DNA from: Phlebotomus papatasi
Taxonomy: Eukaryota > Arthropoda > Insecta > Diptera > Psychodidae
Direction: 5' to 3'
DNA length: 64,000 nt
NCBI RefSeq assembly: GCF_024763615.1
Contig: NC_077224.1
Location: 16,523,078 to 16,587,077 of the forward strand
Part shown: positions 34,700 through 47,085 of the stretch, piece by piece
Layout of the letters: each line of letters begins with the position of its first letter
Position numbering within the stretch: the stretch's first letter is position 1
The notes under the pieces: generated by a model
The model's input: the letters and a program-made list of their open reading frames with translations, nothing else
What the model was told of the DNA's origin: nothing
The model's database searches: none
Program-made: the position numbers and the translations under genes

Positions 34700-36801
34700 T
34701 GAAGTAAGATTTTGCAGAATCATGCTTTTCTCAACGGAAATTTTATTCTTAATCGTCTCCATTTGAATTGGTACCCATGGTGCCTTACTCCAGCGGATCC
34801 GGCTATTCGAGCACTTTGTCAATTAGAATTAGTGATCGCGAGAGAGGCTCGTTCATTCTCTCCGTGATCGTGAAAGATACTAGAAGTGTTGTAGTAGGTA
34901 GAGAGCGTGATATAGCTTGCTCGGATAGTAGGTTATAAAGTCGTCTACCTCACTTAAAATCCGCGAGTTGTATTAGTAATTAATTTTTCATTTAAGAGGT
35001 GGTCAAAGTGAAACCACAATTTATGGAATTTTGAAAATAAAACATAATTTGTCACAAGGCTAAATTTATGGGAAAGTTTGTAAATGACAAACCATAATTT
35101 TTTAAGATTTGAATTGATTTCAAAAACAATCGAACAGTTTCTGGTAAAATACTTAAAAGTTAAGCATATGAATTTTTACTATAAAATAAAATCCTTCATA
35201 ACATTAACAAATAATATAACATCCTACAAATTGCACTCTGCTATAATTTGCTATAACTTTTCTCTGCACTTTAATATTTTGTTTATCCAAGTCTAAAATC
35301 GAATTTCAAACTTTTATGGACAGTTTTTTTGTGAAATGAAATCCAGGACTGATTGAAGTACAATTTTTTGAAAAGCTTTTACAAATACATTTTAGATTAG
35401 TTTTATAGCAAACTTTTTCGCAATTATGATGAACAGAATATGCTTTTATCTATAAGAACAAAGTAGAATTTTCAAAAGAGAGACAATTAACGAAGAACTC
35501 TTAAATTTAAATATAATTTATTTTCAAATCCTTTATCATTTATGTCGGTATAGTGCTTTCTATTTAAGCTTTTGCACTTTTGTTAAAAAAAATATCCATT
35601 TATAAGAAGGTTTTTATGCAGTTTTTGCCACATTTTTGTATAAAGCACTTGTTATGACATTTAATGGTAAAGTTGCTTAGAAATGGGTAAGTATGAGTTT
35701 TCCTCAAGATCAAAGAAGAATTTTCCGAGAATTTCTCTGAACAATCAACAAAGAATTCTGTGTGGCATTCAATAAAAAAATAATTGTTGAGAAGACTCTT
35801 ATATCCTATTTTTTTTGTATACCTTCACTGAAGTTACTGACATTCTCTGTTTTCTTCTACAATAGATGGATGTTTGTGAAAACGAGAGGGTTCTGTGTAG
35901 GGGATGGGAGTGGAAAATGTGAGAAACTCTTTGTCAACACATGTTTTCAAGCCATACCCGCCCTTCAATCAGATTCCAATATTCGTGTGTAGTAAAGCTC
36001 AAAGGTGTACATTTCACTCAACTTTCTTCGCACTCCAACTCCCATTTGTGTCATGTTTTTCACTATACATTACCAGAAGTGCATTGACCCTATACTTTAT
36101 CACTTTTAGAGTTTTACTGTGCATGTGCAGAGCTTTCAAGCCCTGTGAATGTTACCAGTCAATCCTAAGTTACATGACAAAATTTTATGGTGATTAATCG
36201 GCGGCCCAATAAGTGATCTTTGTTCTACTGAATCCTAAAATTTCTGTTTTAAAATTCTAAATGAGTCACGAAAATAAAAAGTATGAAATTTTTATAGCAA
36301 GTGTGCTATAACATGGCCAAATTTTGCTTTATAAGACATGTCGATCTTAATTCTTATCAGAAAGACGCATGATTTGTCGTATACTATCTGCAATACAACC
36401 TTGAATAATTTCAATAGTTAATTTAGAAATAGAAAACGGTACAGGGAATACCTTTTCGTAATGATGCTAGGTATCGTCAGTCTGAAAGACCTCTTCAACA
36501 AATATCAGTTTATAAATGATCCTAAAATTTAGGCCACATGCAATATAACAATTTTTAACAGAAGAAGTACAGAGCTTAAGATATGGAATGAGAGCCCAAT
36601 TGGTCAGAAAATTGTAAAACGCTTTTCGGAGCAGAATTTTAGCCAAGTTCTCAAAGATCTGGAATTTGTAAAGTGAAAGCAGGTACCATAATTATTCCGC
36701 AATCTGTTGGATCAAATTGTCTTTAATACATATTCTAAAGTTAATATCATCCCAAAAATCTTGCTTATTGAATGACAGTTAAGCCCCAAGGATAATTCCT
36801 A
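34700..36801. other. AT-rich DNA, no gene recognised
   Basis: 34.80-34.99 kb (GATCGCGAGAGAGGCTCGTT and similar) is more GC-rich and might be a decayed LTR fragment, but no paired LTR, primer site or frame is seen. The rest is unique AT-rich sequence. Confidence 0.35.
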
Positions 36802-37055
36802 CACTGAGAGAAATCCGAAAAAGTTAAAATAACATTACGGAAATGTTAATTTTACCTTGTATTATTGATCCGAAATCGGTGTAAATATTACCCTTTTTAG
36901 GTATATTGGGGGTTAAAGTTACCCTTTTTCATGTTAATTTTACCCCCTAAAAGGTGTAAAATTAACATTAAAAAATGTTGATATATTTTTACATCTAAAA
37001 AGTGTTAAATTTATGAGGAAAAAAAGTTAATCGAACCCTCTTTTTTTTCTCAGTG
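36802..37055 (+). mobile_element. CACTGAG-family miniature element, copy 5
   Basis: Starts CACTGAGAGAAATCCGAAA and ends TTTTTTTTCTCAGTG with TA on both sides. Confidence 0.88.
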
Positions 37056-37130
37056 TAGGTCTGAAGTCTGTATTATTTGGAGACTATTTTCGTATTTTTG
37101 CTTTTAAAATACCCAATTGAAAAACCGATT

Positions 37131-37455
37131 ATTATTAAACGTATCGAGATACTGTATTACAAGGTAATCTACATTGTCAATTCTCGTAGTGGAAGAATCT
37201 GCTTAGTCCATTTTGTAGACCGCCCAGGAGCGCCTTCCGGTGGTATGGATGCTTCTTCCATACTCCCGGACTTGTTGGACGAAGGCAGTGCAATGCATTA
37301 CGTTATTATTACACAGAAAATTGTCTAAATCAGACATTGAGATCTTTGCACCGGGCGGGACTCGAACTCACAACTGTGAGAGTCGAGTCAGAGATCTCAT
37401 CCGCCCAAGAGCCAACGGTCTTGCATATTGCGCCACTGAGATCCCCAAATCGATT
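37131..37455 (-). mobile_element. tRNA-derived SINE with target duplication (family 3)
   Basis: On the minus strand: GGGGATCTCAGTGGCGCAAT (A-box region), CTCTTGGGCGGATGAG, B box GAGTTCGAGTCCCGCCCGG, then a body unlike family 2 and an AATAAT tail. TTGAAAAACCGATT (37117-37130) and TTGAAAAACTGATT (37456-37469) form a 14-bp target duplication with one mismatch. The head is nearly the same as SINE family 2 while the body differs, suggesting a shared tRNA-like head on different 3' parts. Confidence 0.85.
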
Positions 37456-37469
37456 TTGAAAAACTGATT

Positions 37470-38020
37470 TTAAAATGGAATCGGAAACTAACATGCTATA
37501 ATTTCACTGGTTATAGCTGCTACCCGTAAAGCTAGATTTATGGCATAATCAAAGGACGCTTAAGTGACCCGTAACAATCCCAGGTAGCAAAAGCCGGTCC
37601 AATTAAGCGCAGGATTTAGATTTTGGTGGAACCCTTTCATAAGTCTACCCTGGGGCCATTCCTCGTCAAAACCATGATTTTTTTTGGGATTGCTCGAAAA
37701 CGTGTCGTGCGATTTATTTTAATTTTTGAATATGTTAATTGTAAGTTATAACGGTTTTACAAAATCAAAAGTAAATAAGACTCTAGAGATCTAGAGACTC
37801 AATCAAATGGGGTTATATTTAGACTCTTTGGAAAGGTCTTGGAATTTCTGACAAGACTGAACCGGTAATAAACCGATTCATAACCGATAACTAATTTTGA
37901 TCGATCTTTTGAGTAATTCAATCTATTTAATAAATCGGTCATGAACCGGTAAACGGAAAATTATGCGAAAATACTTTGGTATTGCGTCTAATTCGAGTAT
38001 GTACGGTCTAATGGAGTGCA
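37470..38020. other. Diverged repeat-like DNA
   Basis: GAACCGGTAATAAACCGATT and nearby phrases at 37860-37950 recall family F but are too diverged to align by eye. No gene. Confidence 0.35.
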
Positions 38021-38109
38021 ATATCTGGTGAAAACAGACCGACCTCTTTTTTGCTTCTTTTTATTTTTATTCGCTACAACTTTCGGGAATACGATTTCCT
38101 CTTCATCAG
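38021..38109 (-). repeat. Hammerhead-like hairpin module plus CACCAGA (minus strand)
   Basis: On the minus strand: CTGATGA, A, GAGGAA-loop-TTCCC (imperfect stem), GAAA (38081-38084), GTTGTAGCG. CACCAGA begins about 54 nt after GAAA, at 38030 downwards. It keeps the layout of the modules at 7.34, 21.70 and 34.57 kb. Confidence 0.5.
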
Positions 38110-38595
38110 GCCTACAAAACGTTTTGAACGATTTTGACTTTTTTTTTAAAATAAGTTTTGACATTTTTATAGGAAACTTACATAGAATGCTGAAGGAAGA
38201 AACACGTAAGGTATACAATCGTTACACTTGACTTGTACTGGGATTATTGGGCAAGATTAGATCATTGATCGAAAGATTAGGTCGTAGTTCGTTCTCACTA
38301 GATATATCGTCTAAGTTATAAGTTTATCTCGATTGTAAGAGGGATAACTCTATTTTTGCGATTAAATAGACTTATAATAATAATAAGAATATTAAAAAAC
38401 AAAAAAATATAAGAAATATTCAAAATAAAGAAACAAAAACTGTTGTCAGGAAACATTTGGTTTTTTGGCTTCAAATGATTTTACTCTGTGTAGCCTTGTC
38501 CATCGAAATGTAAATTTCTTCGAAAAGTATCTCAGAAAGTTACATTCGAACGTTTGAATTTTCTAAATTTATAAATGAGAAATTCAGAAAATATA
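38110..38595. other. AT-rich DNA
   Basis: Includes an AATAATAATAAG-type simple stretch near 38365. Nothing else recognised. Confidence 0.4.
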
Positions 38596-38748
38596 GTTTA
38601 AATCAGAGGCATGCAAGGACCGTTGAAACAAACGTCAAATGAAACTATATACGTCAATGGTCAAAACGTTACCAGAACAAACTCATTTTGACGTTTATTC
38701 GGTTTCAACGGTTCTTGTACACCTTTGGTTTAAATCGTTTAAATATTG
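38596..38748. mobile_element. Small fold-back element
   Basis: GTTTAAATCAGAGGCATGCA and GGACCGTTGAAACAAACGTC on the left pair with GACGTTTATTCGGTTTCAAC and GTACACCTTTGGTTTAAAT on the right, with a ~45-nt loop. Confidence 0.7.
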
Positions 38749-39250
38749 TGCTTTTGTATGCTAATGGGTTTAAATTAAATAATTTTTTAATTGTGTGAAA
38801 AATATTGGAAAAACATATTCTGTTGCAGGTTTCGTGATTTACGTAACCCCTTGCATGAGTATTTTATTTATATAATCAATTAGATACATGCTAATTCTCG
38901 TCCTAAAGAGAGAAATTTAGTGGAAGTGTCAAATATGTAAATTTGTTTAAATTCCTCTTCAAATTTGTTTGTCGGTTGATATACAAATTATTGAGTAGTG
39001 AAATATTATTGTAAAAGAGAAGATTAAAATGTTATGACTCTTTTTAATTTTCTACTAACCATTTTTAATTACTTACTGACCAAAAAAGGTTTGTTTCAAA
39101 TATTTTATAAGCAGTCTCTTGATTTCTCATGATCAGAAATTAATGATCACCATGACGTCAGTATTACGTTACTATATACTTACATCAACTTTGGCTGTTG
39201 TCAAAGTGGTAAAATTTTAGCCATCCTGCTGTTCCAATAAAAGTGATCAT
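38749..39250. other. AT-rich DNA
   Basis: TTTTTAATTTTCTACTAACC and neighbours at about 39040-39080 resemble the unit of the 25-kb inverted array. No gene. Confidence 0.4.
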
Positions 39251-39253
39251 ATT

Positions 39254-39460
39254 ATTTTAGCACTTTACGGTTTTCAAGTGCTTCTGCAATATCGACTTTT
39301 CTGTGTCTTTGATTGTTATCTCAACTGTGCTTCCCAGTCATTACCAATTTTCGCCGCCTTCTAAAATCATCAAGCAGTCGTGACAGAAACCAATGCAAGA
39401 AAGTCGATAACGTAGAAGCACTTGAACGAAGTAATGCCACAAAAACATGTTCATTTTACG
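39254..39460. mobile_element. Repeat family S, copy 2 (both arms present)
   Basis: Left arm TTTTAGCACTTTACGGTT, CAAGTGCTTCTGCAATATCG, ACTTTTCTGTGT. Right arm AAGAAAGTCGATAACGTAGA, AGCACTTGAACGAAGTAATG. The interior (about 39320-39395) is not shared with the copy at 49.3 kb. Confidence 0.65.
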
Positions 39461-41008
39461 ACATGTTCATGAACAAATATCATGCTTTTAGATATGCAGG
39501 GTTATTTGGGAAGTTCCGTTGTAGCACTTATCGTTAGTCACATTATTCTATTGTAGCTCTTGCGTAGATATTTTATTGTGATTAAAATAAAAAAAAAACA
39601 ATGATTTATTTAAAATCTAGTAACGGTTATGTTTCAGTTGCAAAATTTAGAACTACCATATGAGCTTTTCGTGTTTGTTGGGATTATTTACCTTCATCAG
39701 CAGAATCCTCTCTCCTCAAATGTCATGCAAAGAGTAATCAATAGGGAATGGGTTAAGGTAGCAAAGATATAAAGCTCTTATGGTTGTGAAGCACAAGAGG
39801 GAATCATTGGAAAAGTCTAACACACTCTTGTCAAAAGTATGGTGTTCTGAAGCTTTTGGGTAGTGTTGTAGCTCAAACAAATGCTCTGGAGTGTTTGTGA
39901 GGGAAAGAGATAGCGGTGACAGAAATCTGTTGTACAAATATTTCCACTTGTGTTGTGTGACACCCTCTTAAATACAAAATCATCGCCTCCACCACGTTTC
40001 TTTGGGAATGCAGGATGAGGAAGTGAGAGAAGATTCACTTTGTCAGCTCATTTTTGGCCCACCACCCACACATATTTCCTTCTTACTCTTGGATTTGGCG
40101 GTAGTTGCTGATGCGCTTCTCCAGATAGGAAATCACGCAACAATCTAATTTGCAGGAAAATATTTTCTGAATTTTGACCTCCACGAAAATTATGGCCACT
40201 TCCTTAATGACATTGTTAATTAATCTGAGTTAAAATATCTTAAATTTAAGAATAGATTGAAATTTTTATACTTAACGAAATCATTGATTTATTGATTTCC
40301 CCAACATTTTTTTATGATGTCGCGCCACCTAGCGGGAAGATCAACAATAACTCCTAGTGATCTTTATCTAGACTTTGATCAACTCTTGTGGAAAGGCAAA
40401 CCAGAGAAATGTTGCTCTTTCTTACTTTGTCTGTAACATTTGCCGGTGGCCAAAGTAATCAGCAACCCCTTTTCGCATATGTATGAATTACATATTACAA
40501 CATTCCTTTTTCCCTCAAGAGAAAACAGTGGGGCGCAATTAATTAGGACCAGAGTCTTATTTATTATTTAGTGGCATTTTTTCTCTCTTCTTATTACTAT
40601 CATGTGTACATAATGCTTGAAATTGACGAAAACATCTCTAGGACAAACTTCATTAAAGAAAAGGTAAATTAAATATTTTCGAAGTTTGAAATTGGTATAA
40701 ACAAATTTACTGATCAGTGTGTCGAAAGTTGATTGCATGTTCCGAACATTTATCCACTGAAATGGATTAATAATTGTTAATAGTTTTCTTCATCCATCTA
40801 ACACTAATCAAACTGTCTGTATTTTCACAATTTCCCTTATAAAGTCTAATAATATCGTGACATACTTCCTGACACCCATTTTCTCATTATTCCTTTGTGT
40901 GTTGAAACAATATTTAGAATCGATCGGTAGAGGGTGAAATAGGGAAATTATTCCATTGAAATCAACGGGAAGGTGTAGAATAAAAAGAGTTAGGAAGACT
41001 TCGCAGAG
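39461..41008. other. Unique DNA, no gene recognised
   Basis: Near 39667-39701 the minus strand has CTGATGA...GAAA, but no convincing stem and no CACCRGA downstream. 39.7-40.6 kb is unique with short frames only. Confidence 0.4.
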
Positions 41009-41259
41009 TGCTTGAGAGAAATCCGAAAAAGTAAAAATAATATTCCGAAAATGTTAATTTTACCCTGCATTATTGATCCGAAATCGGTGTAAATATTATC
41101 CTTTTTAGGTGTATTAGGGGATAAATTATCTTTTTTCATGTTAATTTTACCCTTAAAAAGGTGTAAAATTAACATTAAAAAATGTTGATATATTTTTTCA
41201 CCTAAAAAGTGTTAAAGTTGCGAGGAAAAAAGTTAATCGCACCCTCTTTTTTTTCAGTG
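41009..41259 (+). mobile_element. CACTGAG-family miniature element, copy 6
   Basis: Starts GCTTGAGAGAAATCCGAAA (decayed first bases) and ends TCTTTTTTTTCAGTG. Interior landmarks intact. Confidence 0.82.
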
Positions 41260-42900
41260 AAGGGATTGTACATTAAGAACAGTAAACATTAATTTTGATT
41301 TGCAAAAATCAAGTTTGATCACTTAAATAGGGATACAGCTAATAGAGCCGTGGACTGGTAAAAATTACCAGTAAATATAATTTTTTAATGCTAAATAATG
41401 ATTTTTTAGCGCATAAAAATAATGAAACTTTATTGAAAAAAAAAATGGTATGAGGCTGAGTTGTGAACACTTCAGACATACTTTAAGGCCTTTAAGGCTT
41501 GTAAGCATTGGGAGAAATTTTCCTCAAAAACTACTTTTTTGACAGAATTCTTACGTTACCACCTGCACCCCATAAAAAGTTCTCCCGAAGGAAATTTCAT
41601 TAGGTACCAAAGGAATTTTCCTCCATAACTCTCCAAGATTAACCACCACAGGACTTTAAGTGGAATTTTTCGAGAAATTACCCACTATTCTATTGGAATT
41701 TTCTAGGAAATTTCAATGGAATTCCTAGAGAAATTTCTAAGTGCAATTCCCATTTCCCACCGATATTTTGATATTTATGTCAGGGTTTTTCTCCCTAATA
41801 CCTCCGACGATTTCAACAGCGAGATTTACAGTGGAATCTCTGGAAAAATTACCCCACTGAGATGTCGACATTTTGCAAAGAGATCCCTTTGAATTCCCTT
41901 AAAGATTCCCTTGGAAAATTTAGTTGGCTCCCAATAAATTCCCGATTCATTTAAGTTTCTACCGGCATTTTTGGGGTACAGATGGTAAAATTTCAGAAAT
42001 TTCACAGCAGTCGCCACCTACTTTAGGCGGAAATTCATGAAATTTCTTAAAATTTACCAACTCTATCTTGGGGATTTTTTATTTTCTATAATGATTGGGA
42101 AAATTCCAAGGCTCTTCCAAGAGGATTCCTTCAAATTTTCCGAGGAAAGTCTTCGAATTTTCCAGACCATTCTGGAAGATTTCCCGGGGAAATCGATGGG
42201 AAAATTCTCCCCGGAAGGAGAAAATTCCTGCCGGAGATACATGAAAATTCCGTGACAAGTTCAGGGGAAACCCTGGGGGAAATTCTGCAAAATTTAAGCT
42301 TATACTTTGGGCGAGATGGTTTTCTGGTTGCAAAGTTTAAGGAAATTCAAGCACCATGCATACGAGTCGTCAATTGTGTAACAAAAAGGAAAAGATAAAA
42401 AAACGAAAAAAATTGAAAAGGAAAATAAATAAAAAAAGAAATAACAAAAGAAGTAAATCGAAAAAGGAAAAAAAATAATGTGGGGATTTTTTATGGTTAT
42501 GCCCAAGGATTTTCCTGAAAATTATCGTCAAGTTTTCCGATCTTTCCCGAAGAGTTCCCAGGGATGTCTTTTAGAAAATTCCCCTTGTTTTTCCGACCCT
42601 TGACTTTTTCTCAGGAGTTCACGGGTATATCCCGGGTAAAATCTCTCAGTTTTCCTTATCATTCTCGGGAAGTTCCCCGGGATTTCCTTAAGAAAAATCT
42701 CCGTTTTCCTGCGCCATGTTACCGAGGAATTCTTAAGGAGAACCTGAGGGATTTTCTCCCGCGAGGTGGGGAAGATTCCCTAGGAAGTTGCGTTACATGG
42801 CAATTCATCCTTGTTATTTGGCCTCCCCCTACTTTTCCCTAAGTACCCGTTGGAGAATTTTCAGTGAGGAAGTGATGACACTTCTTGGGGATTTTCCTAT
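41260..42900. repeat. Cryptically repetitive GGAAATTTTCC-rich region
   Basis: From about 41500 to 42850 the sequence is dense in GGAAATTTCC, GGGAAAATTCC, TTCCCCGGGATTTCC-type words spaced roughly 25-35 bp, with no strict tandem period. Several resemble insect NF-kappaB sites (GGGRNWYYCC). Interrupted by an AAAAAGAAATAACAAAAG stretch at 42375-42480. Frames here are incidental. Confidence 0.5.
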
Positions 42901-43360
42901 GGAATTGCGCAGGTTTTTTAAATATTTTTTTTTTACATTAAATCATTCCAAATACCATTAATTTATATTGTGTAGCTATCTAAGAAAAGAATTTGTCAAT
43001 CACAATTCAAATCATAAAAGAATATGAGGGAAAATATTATCAAAAACGCAGCGATATCAAAATTTCCATGAGTAACTTCGTGCAGAAGCTTTGCATGACT
43101 TTCTGCGAGAAGAGAGCAGTAAAATGTACTTTAATTCCTATCGAGCTATTTTTCTCACGGCATTGAAAAAATTAAAGTAAATAAAAATTCTTTATTGGCT
43201 GCAATTCGTGTATCAATTTTGCAGAAATAAATTAAACAAAATCGTGAGAGTTTGCATTTAATGTAGGTGATAAATGGGAATGCGATAAATTCTAATGGGG
43301 CCCCTTTTACATGAATATTTGCAGTTTTTTAATTTCTTTTTTATTAGGGAAATGCATATA
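42901..43360. other. AT-rich DNA
   Basis: Nothing recognised. Confidence 0.4.
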
Positions 43361-44276
43361 CAGTGGCGGCCAAAATAATAGTATTAACTCCGCAAAGACC
43401 ACTATTTTATCTTTAGCATTTTTATTTATTCCAATTCGTTCAAATAATTTTGATACAGAAATGTTCAAATAATTACCTTACGTCAAATAAGTATTGTTTT
43501 GGTCGCTAGAGGTCTCTATGTTTCACAGAATAGATCAATAGTGAAATTTGGTTTGAACAACACGATAGAACCACTTTCATTTAAATTAAAGAATGTGATC
43601 TATAAATCGAATAAGTTTAAATAAAGCCATATTTATAAACCATAAAAGACAGTTTTCCAATTTTTTTGGCCGAACTGAATTTCACTATTGACGTATTTTG
43701 TGTAAAATAGAGACCTCTAGCGGCCAAAACAACCCTTATTGGCTCCGTTCAGTAATAACCTTTCGAAGAGACAAAGCCACTCCAAAGCCAAGCCAAACCC
43801 ATTCGAAAATCTACCGGAAGCCTAAAGTGCAAGTTCACGTACTCGCCGCTTTAGCGCTGATTGTTCTGCCATTTATAATTTCGATATTCTTGACACTTCA
43901 ATCGTCAACAATGTCAACAACAGTGTGCAAAAAGTGAATTTTTGTGTAGTTTTATGGAATTTCAGGATGGATGAACGTCTTAATTGCACTTTCACTCAAA
44001 GAGATGTTCTGTTTAGGAACTTGCTCATTTTTGTGTAACTCGTCGGTTTAAACTTTCGAACTTCCAACGGTTTTTTAGGTAAGTTCTCTCTGATATACCT
44101 TCAAATCGGTAAAGGAAAAACCTCTACCGGAGACAGCTCTCAAATCGGGAAGGTTATTACTGAACGAGAGGATTCTACGATTCTACTTCAGAATTATATC
44201 AAGAAATTGGGAAAAAATGAAAAAGTTGAAAAAATATTAGCTTTGCAAAGTGATTCTATTATTTTCGCCGCCACTG
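43361..44276. mobile_element. Tc1-like non-autonomous element with nested insertion
   Basis: The left end CAGTGGCGGCCAAAATAATA pairs with the right end TCTATTATTTTCGCCGCCACTG, both TA-flanked; this GGCCAAAATAATAG terminus is typical of Tc1-like elements. The interior has an inverted pair GGTCGCTAGAGGTCTCTATG / AATAGAGACCTCTAGCGGCC also present singly at 55.3 kb. A second inverted pair, CAGTAATAACCTTTCGA (43750) and GGAAGGTTATTACTG (about 44148-44163), bounds a ~415-bp internal segment that is probably another insertion. No transposase; the 79-codon frame at 43698 is unassigned. Confidence 0.72.
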
Positions 44277-46569
44277 TACGATAGACCGTTTTTGCTCGCA
44301 GCAACTTAAATAGGTCCGCGCTTAACTAGACGCAGTGGAACATTCTTTTACAGAGTTCGAGCAATAAAATTACAGAGATACATATCAGGTATTATTCCTT
44401 CTGGATTATTTTCATCATAATTCAGCTCTGTCCTTTAATTAAGATAATTTAAGGAACAATTTTCCATTGCTTTAAAATTCAGTTTTTCGAAAACGTTAGA
44501 GTATTACTATCGATGCAATGTGTTGCAAAATTCAGTGAAAAATTACATTGCTTTTGTTCTCCGCCACACGCTACATACTGTCTTAAAGGGTGAATGGAAT
44601 AGTATCAGAGAGTTAGGTAGAAAAGTCCTGGACAAATTGTGCTATCCCCATAGTGACCAATTATGCTGGTTGTGCGTGTAATAATCCTTTGTCCAGTGAC
44701 AAGCTCTAGCTTTTGTGACTCTATTTTTTTTCACGAGAGAAAAGAACTTACCAGGACAGGCTTTTTCCTTTGGTGTCCAGTGGAGTCCCTGGGTTGGCGT
44801 GAAAGGAAAGGGCGAAGCCACAGCTGCTCAAAGTTCCTGCAATGGAGGCGCCTGGTGAGCTCTTTCAATTGAAATAATGGAATGTTGTATGAATATTTCA
44901 GTGAAGAGAATTTTTTTTTTGCACATGCATCCTATTGACAAAAAGGGTATAAAACTCTGTGGAGTATAGGGATGGTAAGCTGAGTATATGAAAATTCCAG
45001 AAAAAAAATAGAGATAGAGCAAAAAGTTTTCTCGGCAAAATTATTCTATATTTGCCTGAGCTTAATGCTTATGGCGGAAGCTTTTTTGGGGAAAGGTGGG
45101 TGTGCGCGGGTGCAAAAATCTCTCTGTGAAAATGAAAAGTTTTCTGTTTCGCATAACTTTTGAACTGACACAGCAGGAAAGGACAATGTGTGTGAATGCA
45201 CAATGTTTAGTTGTTGTTTGTGGATAGCATGGGGGTTTTTTGAACGATGAATGTAGGTTGGGATTTTGAGGGGGGATGGAATTATATAGGAATGTTGTAC
45301 AAATATCATTAATTTAATGAATTTCTACTTCACCGTGGGTGGTTGGAGTTTTTGAGGTGTTTTCTTTGTAATACTGCCGCTTCAGTTGGCTTGTACAACT
45401 ATTTGTCATTTATTCACCTCTTCAACCACCACCACCCCAACCCCATCCTTCAAATCCCCAGTGAATATTCCCTGGTTGGCTCAACAGAAAAGTCTTGTGC
45501 TAACAATACTCTTGCTATTTCAACCACATACTTCCACTTTCCACCTCTGACATACAATTTCGCATGAATAATTGCAATGTCTTTCAGCAGTCCAGTCTTT
45601 TACTATCCCGCGCACACGCCACCCTCCTTCAGAAACATCCCTTCATCAAGGAGATACAATTTTAATTTGATGCCTAAAGTGGCTTGAAAGAAGGCATATG
45701 GTTCTGTAGGAAGGGGCAATATTGCATGAATGTTTGCTCAAAAGTTCCTGGAGAGTGAGGGGATTGCAATTAAACTGAGGAAATCGCTAGATTACGTGAT
45801 TTATTTGCAACAAACAGTTGAACGTATGGGAAATTGCAGGGGAGATCATATTCTGAGATGTATACATAACAGAAGCAAGACGACCAGGGGAATATTGAGA
45901 ATATATATTTGAGATTTTGCGGATGGAGTATGAAATTTCCGAGATTGATTGGTATGATGCGGGGTTTGAGGTCATCAATGCTTGGTTTTGTATAGAACAC
46001 ACCCATTATGGGATATATCGTCTAAATATTTATGCAATGTGTTTAATTTTCTCAGGCATACACTGAATCATTGAAATACTACTAGTGGTCCTCAAAGATC
46101 ATTAACCCTTAAAGGACCAATCTTGGGAATAATGGATCTTGGGAAGTCTCCTTCAGTGGTTCGTTTATCAGATAAGATCCCTCTGCCGTTTCTTGTAATT
46201 TCACTCAAGTGTGCCTCTGCTAAAATAATAAATATGACAAACCTTCCTATCAATTTAACCGCTAAATGTTGTCAAATTGTGAGAAGAGGCATTTTACTGG
46301 CTAAAGGAGAATGGTTAAAACGGACGCTGGTCCCGGAATCGCCACAAACGAGAGTAGGCGCATTTTGTAGGTACTGATATAAGATTGAAAAATTGCCGTG
46401 ACCCAGGACGATAAACGCTGGGAGTCCTTGTAAAAAGGCCTTTATCTTTCCGAAAAATCTCTATTTTGAGAACGAATTACGCAAGAACTACAAAACTGAT
46501 CTTGATGAAATTCGGTATAGGGTTAGTGTATGATTCAAACTTTTTATTTATTCACACCACCCCCTCCCT
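44277..46569. other. Unique DNA, no gene recognised
   Basis: 44.6-46.4 kb has balanced composition and several 60-87-codon frames on both strands. None has a domain I know. It may be intronic or regulatory. Confidence 0.4.
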
Positions 46570-47085
46570 CCACCCTCCATTCTAGTAGCCCTCATGTAAA
46601 ATGAGAGCATTTCACCTTATAACTCCTTTCTGAGAAAAGATAGAAAATTGAAATACAGTATTGGAACAAGTCTTAAAGAAAACTTTTTAACCATACAGAC
46701 CAAACCCTTCGTCCATCACCCCTTCTACTAGCTCCCATACAAAATAAACTATTTTACCCTATAAGTCCGTTCTAAGAGGAGACAGAAAACTGCAATTCGA
46801 CTAGATGTCTATAAAATATAAATGCATATAAAATCTGGAAAATTATTGTTGACGTTATTAGTTACTCATTTTTTCATTCTTTTACAAACCAACTACTTCT
46901 TCTCAGAAAGGAGGTCAAAATTCTCTCATTTTGTATACGGTTACCAGAAGGGGCGAAGGAGGAGCAGGTTAACATGCATGGTTGAAAAGTCTTCCATAAG
47001 TTTTGTTCCCTTGTTGAATTTCAGCTTTCTACCTTCTCTCAGAAAGGAGTTATAAGGTAAAGTGCCCCCATTTTGCATCAGGAAT
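46570..47085. mobile_element. Fold-back element
   Basis: CATGTAAAATGAGAGCATTT, CACCTTATAACTCCTTTCTG on the left pair with CAGAAAGGAGTTATAAGGTA and AAGTGCCCCCATTTTGCAT on the right. Inner repeats of the same phrases (CATACAAAATAAACTATTTT and CTCTCATTTTGTATACGG) give a second nested pair. Confidence 0.65.

Noticed and set aside
34790..34990. Possible solo LTR
   Set aside because: No paired LTR, target duplication, polyadenylation signal pair or primer site could be shown.
37240..37467. Frames containing a PGGTRTHN-type peptide (also 20959-21177 and 57345-57554)
   Set aside because: This peptide is the translation of the SINE B-box region and recurs wherever the SINE does.
39661..39706. Fifth hammerhead-like match on the minus strand (CTGATGA ... 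GAAA)
   Set aside because: No stable stem II and no CACCRGA box at the expected distance.
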